Shown: piece after piece, positions 7,290-14,192 of the stretch
How the letters are laid out: each line of letters begins with the position of its first letter
How positions within the stretch are numbered: position 1 is the stretch's first letter
Origin: Pyrinomonadaceae bacterium
GTDB taxonomy: Bacteria; Acidobacteriota; Blastocatellia; Pyrinomonadales; Pyrinomonadaceae
DNA length: 15,585 bases
Assembly: GCA_014379075.1 (NCBI GenBank)
Contig: JACMMN010000023.1
Coordinates: 1-15,585 of the forward strand
Direction: 5' to 3'
Position numbers and translations under genes: made by a program
Notes under the pieces: model-generated
Databases searched by the model: none
The model's input: only the letters and a program-made list of their open reading frames with translations
Told to the model about the DNA's origin: nothing

Positions 7290-7358
7290 TTATTGAAGGC
7301 GTTTTTCTAACTCTTCGCCGCCTTCTTTTATGCCGCCAAACAGGGCATCAACTAACAT
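7290..7358 (-). CDS. Possible 22-aa small ORF overlapping the 139-aa gene end
   Basis: The gap between the 139-aa and 158-aa genes encodes, in the +1 frame, MLVDALFGGIKEGGEELEKR plus two residues and a TAA. This is a coherent helical peptide with a hydrophobic start and a Glu/Lys-rich end. The ATG at 7358 overlaps the end of the 139-aa gene and has GAGGG about four bases upstream, and the TAA lies against the AAGGAG of the next gene, a layout typical of translational coupling. An ATG four codons earlier (7370) is also possible. It could equally be the relic of a longer reading frame. No homologue comes to mind. Confidence 0.35.
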   Translation of the reverse strand: MLVDALFGGIKEGGEELEKRLQ

Positions 7359-7767
7359 TGACACCCTCATCGATGGTCAGCAAAACTTCGTTAAAGTTAG
7401 CGGATCTGTTGCCGAAAAGGCCCTTGCTGAAATCTCTTAAAATAGGAGTGTCGACGACTTTAGCGTGATAATACGTCGTAGTGCGTTCGGGAGTGCTCGT
7501 CGTACTTTTTGATTTAAAGGTAGAAATCACCAGTTTGTCAAAATCTAGACCTTTTGCAAACGGTGAATGAGCATTGGCGGGCACAGCGAGCATCAGCAGA
7601 TTTTGGCCTCTTTCGAGCCCTTGCTTTGCGTTGTCTGTACTGAAATCGGCGTCAACAGAGGCTATCGATGTCCATTTTGCCGAAAGTTTCCAGTGCCCCC
7701 ATTTCCAGGCCCACAGGCTCACCGGATTCAGGCCATTACTTACTTGAAATTGATATATATATGCCAT
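7348..7767 (-). CDS. Uncharacterised Trp-rich 139-aa protein
   Basis: The protein begins MAYIYQFQVSNG and then has five tryptophans within 14 residues (19, 21, 23, 26, 32), in WAWKWGHWK and KW. The C-terminal part (DFDKLVISTFKSK, then TTTYYHAKVVDTPI, then NEVLLTIDEG) shows an alternating strand pattern. That pattern slightly recalls Hcp-like tube proteins, whose C-terminal strands read Y..I.l.Da.v and E.v.l.y.ki, but the N-terminus does not fit, so I leave it unnamed. It has no signal peptide and no cysteine. AAGGAG (complement 7776-7781) eight bases before the ATG supports expression. It is the second gene of the minus-strand run, 58 bp after the secreted protein gene. Confidence 0.65.
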   Translation of the reverse strand: MAYIYQFQVSNGLNPVSLWAWKWGHWKLSAKWTSIASVDADFSTDNAKQGLERGQNLLMLAVPANAHSPFAKGLDFDKLVISTFKSKSTTSTPERTTTYYHAKVVDTPILRDFSKGLFGNRSANFNEVLLTIDEGVNVS

Positions 7768-7825
7768 TTTTATTACTCCTTATTGGTTCAAAAGTCTATT
7801 CGTTTCTGGTATTGAGCGATGAAGG

Positions 7826-9070
7826 CTACTGAACCGTAAATCCGGCCATTGGATTTCCGTAAAATGCCTCGGTCTTCCAAGCGGCGGCGTTCCACTTCTC
7901 GCTTGTCCCGATAACGGTGACGGGAATAATTACCTTGTAATAAGCAAGATAGCCCGGTTTTTGATACCCCCCGTCAACGATCCTGCCGTCCGTTCCGACA
8001 GTGAACTTCGCCTCACGGACCTGAACAGCTTTGTCGTAAACCTTCACGGTGTATTCGCCGGGGTTTCTATCCACAAAAAAGCTTTTCGGCATGTTGTCCT
8101 TGTGATACGATCCGCCGTTATCGACGTTTACATTTTCGCTGGACCACTGGAATTGCAGACGCTTCCAGTGATGAAGGTCCGCTGAAAGATTTCCGACCTC
8201 GCTTGCCCTGTCTTCATATCCCTCAAGGCGTTTGGTAACGGCGATCTGCTGTCCTTTGTAAAACAGGCGGGCTTCGAGCTGATGATCGGAGCCGGGATTT
8301 TTCTTGAACCACATGCTGACCTCCACCGGAAAGTTGAAGCCTATATCTTGTCCGCTGAAATTGCTGTGGTGAAACGAAACGGTGCCGATCGGTAATATCC
8401 AATCGTGGTCCACGTAAAATTCGACCTCGTTTTTCCCCTTATATTCGCGAGGGAATTTGCCGACCTTGAACTTGCCCTGAAAGATCATTTTGCCGCTTTT
8501 CGTGTTCGTGATCTTTATGCCATAAATGCCGGTTGCCGCCGTTGATTTCGATTCCCACATTTTGTCGACATAGCCGCGCCCGGTCTTGAAGGGCACTACG
8601 CGATTGTCTCCGGGCATTTCACCTTCGATCGTCTCGCTGAACCATAGAGAGCCATCGGAATTGAAGTATTCAACAAGGTGAGGCAGCGTCAACTTCCAAT
8701 CGTAAAAGAGGCCGAAACGCACTTTGGGAAGCCAGCTGCTGTATTTCTGGCGGGGCATTTTCCAATATTCGTCGCGGGTTTCCGCCTGGATATAGATCGA
8801 ATCGGTCACAAGCTGAGGATCCGCAGTAGGCCGGATAAAGTCGTACTGACTTTTCCCGACCGCTGCCGAATATCGAGAGCCGGACGATTCTCCTGATGCG
8901 GGAGAACCACTGTCCGATGAAGGAATGCTTTCTGTTCTCGGTTGCTCTACCGGCGGCTTTTCCTTCTTTATTTTTGGGATCTTTATCGTAAACTGGGCCG
9001 GGGCGCATATAGCGGAAACCAATACAAAAGCCGCAAATACCGGCAACATAATCACAAAATGCTTTTTCAT
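7826..9070 (-). CDS. Secreted beta-sandwich-like protein of unknown function, 414 aa
   Basis: A clear signal peptide (MKKHFVIMLP, hydrophobic core to 22, APA-Q at 23-26) directs export; there is no lipobox. Residues 27-75 are a Lys/Pro then Ser/Gly-rich linker (KIPKIKKEKPP, SGSPASGESSGS), followed by a globular part rich in Trp, Tyr and Phe and beta strands. Segments such as SGKMIFQGKFKVG (about 191-203), VEFYVDHDWILPIG and GEYTVKVYDKAVQVREAKF read like immunoglobulin-type strand pairs, so two or more beta-sandwich domains are plausible. The C-terminal AWKTEAFYGNPMAGFTVQ recurs as a broken copy at 6651-6735. CAGGAG lies upstream of the ATG at 9070. It is first in the minus-strand run and diverges from the wHTH regulator gene across 175 bp. 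I do not recognise a family; an envelope-associated or extracellular role is inferred. Confidence 0.75.
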   Translation of the reverse strand: MKKHFVIMLPVFAAFVLVSAICAPAQFTIKIPKIKKEKPPVEQPRTESIPSSDSGSPASGESSGSRYSAAVGKSQYDFIRPTADPQLVTDSIYIQAETRDEYWKMPRQKYSSWLPKVRFGLFYDWKLTLPHLVEYFNSDGSLWFSETIEGEMPGDNRVVPFKTGRGYVDKMWESKSTAATGIYGIKITNTKSGKMIFQGKFKVGKFPREYKGKNEVEFYVDHDWILPIGTVSFHHSNFSGQDIGFNFPVEVSMWFKKNPGSDHQLEARLFYKGQQIAVTKRLEGYEDRASEVGNLSADLHHWKRLQFQWSSENVNVDNGGSYHKDNMPKSFFVDRNPGEYTVKVYDKAVQVREAKFTVGTDGRIVDGGYQKPGYLAYYKVIIPVTVIGTSEKWNAAAWKTEAFYGNPMAGFTVQ

Positions 9071-9124
9071 AAAAATTTACTCCTGTTAACAATCGTTAGC
9101 CCGTCCCTGAGAAAATGCTGTAAA

Positions 9125-9201
9125 CCACGCAAATCCGTGGTAAAATTCACGTCAATCGGCTATCTGACAGGGACTTTAAATTTCTTTTGCCAAAAAAGTC
9201 C
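9125..9201. promoter_or_regulatory. Divergent intergenic region with two small inverted repeats
   Basis: The 175 bp between the divergent starts at 9070 (-) and 9246 (+) must hold both promoters. Two dyads stand out: CCACG/CGTGG (9125-9129/9136-9140, 6-nt loop) and GGACTTT/AAAGTCC (9171-9177/9195-9201, 17-nt loop). Either could be a regulator site, possibly for the neighbouring wHTH protein, but OmpR-type wHTH proteins usually bind direct repeats. I could not place a convincing -35/-10 pair. Confidence 0.25.
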
Positions 9202-9245
9202 TTTGGTTTCATCGAGAAAGTTCTTAGAGACTTATTAGAAGCAGT

Positions 9246-11333
9246 ATGTTATTGTCAAAACAGAACTTACAGTTCGGTGACTTTTCCCTCGATCTCAAGG
9301 AAAATGTTTTGCTGCTGGATAAAAGACCGGTTCAGATCACTCCAAAGGCTCTTCTTCTTCTCCGAAGTCTGGTCGAAAATCACGGGCACATTGTTGAGAA
9401 AGAACAATTGATCAGAGCAGTATGGCCGGACAGCTTTGTCGAAGAAGGCAATCTGTCGTTCACGGTCAATCTTTTGCGAAAGGCCTTGGGTGACGATTCA
9501 CAGAATCCCCGCTTCATCGAAACCGTGCCGAGACGCGGCTACCGCTTCATCGCTCCGGTCTCCGAAGCCTCCAACGGCAACGCATCCGAGAAAACATTCG
9601 GGCAAAGTTATTCAGTTCAAAAAGGTGCTTTCCGCAAGTATTCCCCGACATATTTGCTTCCATTTCTTCTATTCAGCCTTTTAGCTGTCCTTGGAACCGG
9701 CATCTGGTATGCGACAAGCAAAAACCAGGAGCCGGCTGCTCCCATATTGTCCGCGCTATTCAGTGCCGAGAAATTGCCGACATCCGGCAACAGTGAGTTC
9801 GCAGCTATTTCACCGGATGGAAAATATGCCGCTTATACGGATGAAACGGGCGGAAAACGTAATATTTGGCTGAGGAATCTTGAGAGTTCGGAGAATCTTC
9901 AGGTAGTGCCTCCGTCAGACGACTATTATTTTGATCTCGATTTCTCGAACAGCAGCGAGTCGCTGTTTTTCGTACGCAAGCCGGCATCCGGCCATGTTTC
10001 ACCGGCTCTCTATAAGATCGCCGCTATCGGGGGTGTTCCGGTGAAGATACTGGACAATGTGACACGGGCGGTAAGTTTTTCACAGGATGACAAACAGATC
10101 ACATTCGTCAGGTGTGCCTTCAAAAAAGACGATTTTTGTTCGCTGTATCTCGCGGATTTCGATGGCGGAAACGAGCAAAAGCTCTTGACGACGTCCAATG
10201 GCATACATATCACTGAAAGCCACTTCTCACCCGATGGCCGATCGGTGGCGGTGGCGTCCGGAAGGTCCGATAGCGATGCGGGCGACGCCGGCATCTCGGA
10301 AATAATCATTGACACAGGCGCCCAGCGGGAAATGCTGGAGCGTAAGTTTTACGATATTAAGAGTTTGAAATGGCTGCCTAACGGAACCGGCGTGCTATTC
10401 ACTGCCACCAGGCACAAAGATGGGAAAGAGTCCGTATGGCTGGCATCCGCAACAACGGATAAAGCAGTGCCGTTGACGAGGGACGCTGCAAGTTATTCAA
10501 GGATAAGCCTCGATAAGACTGGGAGCAAAATGATCGCCGTCCAGCCGACTGCGGACTTTAGGATAAATATCTTATCGAATCGCGAGACGAAAACTCTTGC
10601 AAACGCTCGCGATCTCACTTTCGCAAACGACGGCAAGATTATTTATTCCACGTTCGACGGCGAGATTTGGATTGTAAATCGAGACGGCAGCGAGCAGCGG
10701 CAGCTCACCAACAATGATTTTATCGAGGGATCTCCGCGTATATCTCCCGACGGCACATCAATATACTTTGCCTCTAATGAATCGGGCAGCAGGCACGTTT
10801 GGCGAATGAATCCGGATGGTACGAACCGCAGTCAGATCACAAAACAAAATGGCGGCGTGCCGGTTTCGGCGGACGGCGGCCATGTCTATTATGTTTCGAG
10901 TTCAAATGACCTTCTATACAAAGTTTCGGCTGAAGGCGGCGAGGAAACACTTGTCCACGACAAGAAGATGCAAAGGCCGGCCGTTTCGCCCGACGGCACG
11001 CTTATCGCATATTTCTTTCTGGATAATAAAGAATTTAAGATCGCTGTAATGCGATCCGATGACAAGGAAATAATAAAGGTTCTTAAATACGGCAATTCAT
11101 TTGTCCAAAGACTGGCATGGTCTGCCGACAACAAGACTCTTAATTATATTTTGGATTCGAATGGCCGGAATTCTCTTTGGCGGCAGTCCATCGACGAACA
11201 GGCACCACAACTTGTTGACGATCTCGGCGGAGAGGAGATCAGGTATTTCGCGGTCTCGCAGACGGATAATATTTTCAGTTATATTCGCGGTAAATGGAAT
11301 TATGACGTAGTACTATTAACCGGTCTACAATAG
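9246..11333 (+). CDS. Membrane-bound transcriptional regulator: wHTH, one TM, TolB/WD40-like propeller
   Basis: Residues 8-104 are an OmpR/PhoB-type winged helix: NLQFGDFSLDL, the ITPKALLLLRSLVENHG helix, LIRAVWPDSFVEEGNLSF, the recognition helix, then IETVPRRGYRFIAPV as wing. A single hydrophobic span at 136-157 (LLPFLLFSLLAVLGTGIWYA) follows. From about 165 to the end are PD40/TolB-like blades with repeated SPDG-type turns (AISPDGKYAAY, HFSPDGRSVAV, RISPDGTSIYFA, VSPDGTLIAYF and others). The likely topology is cytoplasmic DNA-binding head and periplasmic propeller, as in CadC-like one-component regulators, an architecture very common in acidobacteria. The propeller would sense a peptide, glycan or protein in the periplasm. 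The start ATG has only a weak Shine-Dalgarno. It diverges from the secreted-protein run and converges on the amidohydrolases, so either could be its target. Confidence 0.9.
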   Translation: MLLSKQNLQFGDFSLDLKENVLLLDKRPVQITPKALLLLRSLVENHGHIVEKEQLIRAVWPDSFVEEGNLSFTVNLLRKALGDDSQNPRFIETVPRRGYRFIAPVSEASNGNASEKTFGQSYSVQKGAFRKYSPTYLLPFLLFSLLAVLGTGIWYATSKNQEPAAPILSALFSAEKLPTSGNSEFAAISPDGKYAAYTDETGGKRNIWLRNLESSENLQVVPPSDDYYFDLDFSNSSESLFFVRKPASGHVSPALYKIAAIGGVPVKILDNVTRAVSFSQDDKQITFVRCAFKKDDFCSLYLADFDGGNEQKLLTTSNGIHITESHFSPDGRSVAVASGRSDSDAGDAGISEIIIDTGAQREMLERKFYDIKSLKWLPNGTGVLFTATRHKDGKESVWLASATTDKAVPLTRDAASYSRISLDKTGSKMIAVQPTADFRINILSNRETKTLANARDLTFANDGKIIYSTFDGEIWIVNRDGSEQRQLTNNDFIEGSPRISPDGTSIYFASNESGSRHVWRMNPDGTNRSQITKQNGGVPVSADGGHVYYVSSSNDLLYKVSAEGGEETLVHDKKMQRPAVSPDGTLIAYFFLDNKEFKIAVMRSDDKEIIKVLKYGNSFVQRLAWSADNKTLNYILDSNGRNSLWRQSIDEQAPQLVDDLGGEEIRYFAVSQTDNIFSYIRGKWNYDVVLLTGLQ

Positions 11334-11376
11334 TTTTACCTTCTTCTATTTCAACTCACGGAAATGATTTTCTCAA

Positions 11377-12744
11377 TTATTTTCTGTCCTTAAAGCTGTC
11401 GAACAGATCGGTGTGCCTGCTCGTGAGCGGAATCAGCCGGCCGTTTATAAAAATATACTTAATATTTGTCCTCGGTTCCAGAATATCGCCGTCAGTGACG
11501 ACGAGATTTGCCATCTTGCCTATTTCTATCGATCCAAGCCGGTCGGAAACTCCCAAGATCTGTGCGGGATAAAGTGTTACGGATTTAAGAGCCTCGTCTT
11601 TTGGCAAACCGTATGCTCCGGCAAGTCCGGCGTGGTATGGCAGATCGCGCACTTCGCCGCCGCCGTCACCGGTACCGATGGCAAATTTCACACCCGCACT
11701 CTGCAGCTTCGCGGGGGCTTCAAAGAGAAAATCATAAGGATCGTCGTCCCTGACGGGCAGGCTGTAGATATTAGTATAGATGACGGGAATATTGTTTTTC
11801 TTCAGATCGTCCGCCACCTTCCACGCTTCCTGCCCGCCGAGGATAATACCTTTCACCTTCATATCCGCGACGAATTTTACTACACCGCGAATATCGCGTT
11901 CGCGTTCAACGGTAAAAACTATCGGCTTCTCTCCACGTATATAAGGCGTCATCGCCTCCAGTTTCAGGTCTGTCGCAGTGTACGGCAGCGATTTGTCTTT
12001 AGCGTAAGCATCCGTTGACCGGGCGTAGTTTTCCGCATTCTTAAATATCTTTTTCAGTTCGTCGATCTGGGTATCGCGTCTTTTCAAGGCTTCGTTGAAA
12101 TCAACCGTTGGCTGCGGAAATCCTCCGCCGAACCCTCCGAAAGTCGAAACCCTTGGAAAGTTTATAACCAGTCCCGCTGTGGAAAGAACTGCCATTTCTT
12201 CCTGGGTCGATCCATTTAAATTGATCACGGTTCCCTGTCCCGCGATAATTCCGCCGGAAGGGGCGGAGAACACCGTTGTTATTCCATTTACACGCGTTAC
12301 ATTCACATGCGAAGAGTGAGGATTGACGCCGGTGATCGCTTTTGCATTGGCGTTCATCGTCCCGACTTCAGAAACATCCATGGTCGCATTCGCTCCCTGT
12401 GCGATCTCGGCCAAACCGAGAGCGGTTCCGGCATCGATCATTCCTGGATAAACCGAGAGGCCTTTTCCGTCTATGGATTCGGCATTATTCGGCACCGAAA
12501 CTCCCACGCCGGCCGCAGTGATCTTCCCGTTCTCTACAACGACAGTTCCATTTTCTATGGTCGGGCCGGAAACCGTAACGATTCGAACATTAGTGATCGC
12601 AAATGTCCCGCCGCGTCCGGTTTTGTTCTGCTGCGAACCGTCGCTTTGTGCTGAGATGGTCAGTCCGCAGATGAACACCGACAAACATAGATAAATTGCT
12701 GATCGCATGAGCTTTGAACTTCGAACTTTGAATTTTGAACTCAT
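11377..12744 (-). CDS. Secreted imidazolonepropionase-like amidohydrolase paralogue lacking metal ligands, 455 aa
   Basis: The protein has an N-terminal signal peptide (hydrophobic core about 14-30, cleavage near ISA-Q, 31-33), the small beta-sandwich of metal-dependent amidohydrolases, a TIM-barrel region and the closing GVSDRLGSIEIGKMANLVV motif. The metal-binding HxH after the first strand is replaced: YPGMIDAGTA (99-108) has G106 and A108 where the histidines belong. The later HxH and QHG sites are also replaced (IVFTVERER, ILGGQEAWK). It is therefore probably non-catalytic, or acts by another route. The ATG at 12744 overlaps the previous stop as TAATG and has GGAGGG eight bases upstream. 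An internal ATG (codon 13, 12708) gives a shorter, more usual signal peptide. The first 12 codons come from a heptamer repeat. It is the last gene of a three-gene amidohydrolase row. Confidence 0.85.
   Translation of the reverse strand: MSSKFKVRSSKLMRSAIYLCLSVFICGLTISAQSDGSQQNKTGRGGTFAITNVRIVTVSGPTIENGTVVVENGKITAAGVGVSVPNNAESIDGKGLSVYPGMIDAGTALGLAEIAQGANATMDVSEVGTMNANAKAITGVNPHSSHVNVTRVNGITTVFSAPSGGIIAGQGTVINLNGSTQEEMAVLSTAGLVINFPRVSTFGGFGGGFPQPTVDFNEALKRRDTQIDELKKIFKNAENYARSTDAYAKDKSLPYTATDLKLEAMTPYIRGEKPIVFTVERERDIRGVVKFVADMKVKGIILGGQEAWKVADDLKKNNIPVIYTNIYSLPVRDDDPYDFLFEAPAKLQSAGVKFAIGTGDGGGEVRDLPYHAGLAGAYGLPKDEALKSVTLYPAQILGVSDRLGSIEIGKMANLVVTDGDILEPRTNIKYIFINGRLIPLTSRHTDLFDSFKDRK
12713..12740. 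repeat. Heptanucleotide tandem repeat inside a CDS start
   Basis: Four adjacent 7-base units, TTTGAAC, TTCGAAC, TTTGAAT and TTTGAAC on the plus strand, lie at 12713-12740, within codons 2-11 of the minus-strand amidohydrolase. The unit length is not a multiple of three, so gain or loss of one unit would shift the frame relative to the ATG at 12744, while the ATG at 12708 downstream would be untouched. Heptanucleotide short tandem repeats are known from cyanobacteria and others. Confidence 0.75.
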
Positions 12745-14144
12745 TAGTAATTCCCTCCATCGCTGAGACCGATCTCGTCTCTATCTCCGCTCCGTCTATC
12801 GGCCGGAATTCTCGGCGGCGTTCCGCCGCTTCCAGGAGGTTTATTCACATCCAGTTTTTCGAGTTCTTCCCGTTCTTTTTTTAGATCGGCTCTCATTTGC
12901 GCGTCCTTGACCCGGTCAAAATAAGTTTCTCCTTCGATCATCGTCATCTCAACTCTCGAATAAACACTGAATGGGTGAGCCGTCCAGATCGCAAGATCAG
13001 CATCCTTACCAACCTCGACCGAGCCGGTTCTTTTATCTATTCCAAGCTGCATTGCGGCATTCAAAGTGATCATTTTCAAGGCATCTTCTTCCGGAACACC
13101 GCCGTATTTCATTACCTTTGCCGCGTCGAGGTTCAATCTCCTTATCCGTTCGTCCGAATCCGAATTTATCGAAACGTTTACGCCATTTTTCCAAAGTATG
13201 TAGGCGTTGTAAGGTATCGCGTCGTATGCTTCCAGCTTATAACTCCAGCTATCGGCAAATATCGAGACACCGGTTTTCCGTTTTGCGATCTACGGTGCGA
13301 TTTTATATGCCTCCAGGCCATGTTGAAGAGAAGCAATACGGAAACCGAATTCATCCGCAAGCTTCAGAAGGTTCAGATGTTCGTCGGACCGGTATCCGTG
13401 AGCGTGGACGAGCCGTTTTCCGTCCAGGATCTCGACCAGTGGTTCGAGTTCAATATTTCTTCGCGGCGGAACCTTTGTCTTTTTCGCATTAAAATCCGCC
13501 CACGCCAGCTTATAATCTCTCGCCCTTATAAATGCGTCCCGAATTACTTCCAGGGTTCCCATTCTGGTTCGCGGATACCGCGGCGTCTGGCCCGCCTGAG
13601 GATTAAAACTTGCCCGTTTTGTATTTTCTCCCATCGCGAATTTAATTCCCGAAGGCGCATCCGAGATCAAATAATCCTCAACCGGTTTTCCCCATTTAAA
13701 CTTCACTGTCGAGTTTTGTCCGCCTATCGGATTGGCCGAGCCGTGCAATAAATTGGCCGCGGTAACCCCGCCCGCAAGCGCACGATAGATAGAGATGTCG
13801 CTGGGATTCAAAACGTCGCGTATTCGCGTCATTGAGGTAACCGCAAGCGAGCCTTCATTGATCGCGTCCATCATTCCGTGCGAATGGGCATCGATGATTC
13901 CGGGTGAAACGAACTTCCCCGTGGCGTCTATCACTCTCGCGGCGGCCGAAGCATTCAAATTCTTACCGATCCGGGCGATCTTTCCGTTCTGGATCAATAT
14001 ATCCGTGTTCTCCAAAGTTCCCCGGGCCGCAGTTAATACTGTTGCGTTTTTTATCAGCACCTCATTTTTCGACTGGGCAAAAACTGAGGACAGGAAAATC
14101 AAACCGACGGATATCGGCAGCAAAAATAGAAACGTTTTTCTCAT
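12744..14144 (-). pseudogene. Amidohydrolase with intact metal motifs, interrupted by one in-frame TAG
   Basis: The frame runs from ATG 14144 to TAA 12744 (466 codons) with a single TAG at 13290-13292 (codon 285). Sequence on both sides is one continuous protein: before it GLEAYKIAP, after it IAKRKTGVSIFADSWSYKLE, without frame change. Family members commonly have an acidic residue at this point, so GAG to TAG is the simplest explanation. The N-terminal part has a signal peptide (MRKTFLFLLPISVGLIFLSS, cleavage near VFA-Q), the metal-binding HSH (H87, H89), HAH (H247, H249) and QHG (H275). The part after the stop has NSDSDE (about 327-332), the usual metal or catalytic Asp, and GIDKRTGSVEVGKDADLAIW. 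It is alone in the row in having these ligands. No clear Shine-Dalgarno precedes the start; the hairpin at 14157-14180 sits there instead. Nonsense mutation, sequencing error and read-through are all possible. Confidence 0.85.
12753..12758 (-). promoter_or_regulatory. Shine-Dalgarno GGAGGG for the TAATG-coupled amidohydrolase
   Basis: CCCTCC on the plus strand (GGAGGG in the transcript) lies eight bases before the ATG at 12744, inside the last codons of the preceding gene (S-D-G-G-N-Y). The stop and start overlap as TAATG. This decides in favour of the 12744 start over the internal ATG at 12708 and implies translational coupling to the upstream gene, which here carries a premature stop. Confidence 0.65.
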
Positions 14145-14156
14145 ATTTTTATACGG

Positions 14157-14180
14157 AACGCGGACATCTTTGTCCGCGTT
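14157..14180. repeat. Perfect 10-bp hairpin (AACGCGGACA / TGTCCGCGTT)
   Basis: The arms 14157-14166 and 14171-14180 are perfectly complementary around a TCTT loop. The hairpin fills most of the 48-bp gap between two amidohydrolase genes, right before the start of the second, where a Shine-Dalgarno would be expected. It looks like a dispersed REP-like hairpin. It could dampen translation or stabilise the upstream mRNA end; no T-run follows, so it is a poor intrinsic terminator. Confidence 0.8.
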
Positions 14181-14192
14181 GCAATTTGGAAC

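Noticed and set aside
7348..7767. Hcp (type VI tube) assignment for the 139-aa protein
   Set aside because: Only the C-terminal strand pattern is suggestive; the N-terminal Hcp motifs are missing and no other type VI genes are present.
12897..13751. 284-codon plus-strand ORF antisense to the interrupted amidohydrolase
   Set aside because: The minus strand gives clear amidohydrolase motifs over the same bases; the plus-strand product has no recognisable fold and is rich in Arg, Phe and Cys.
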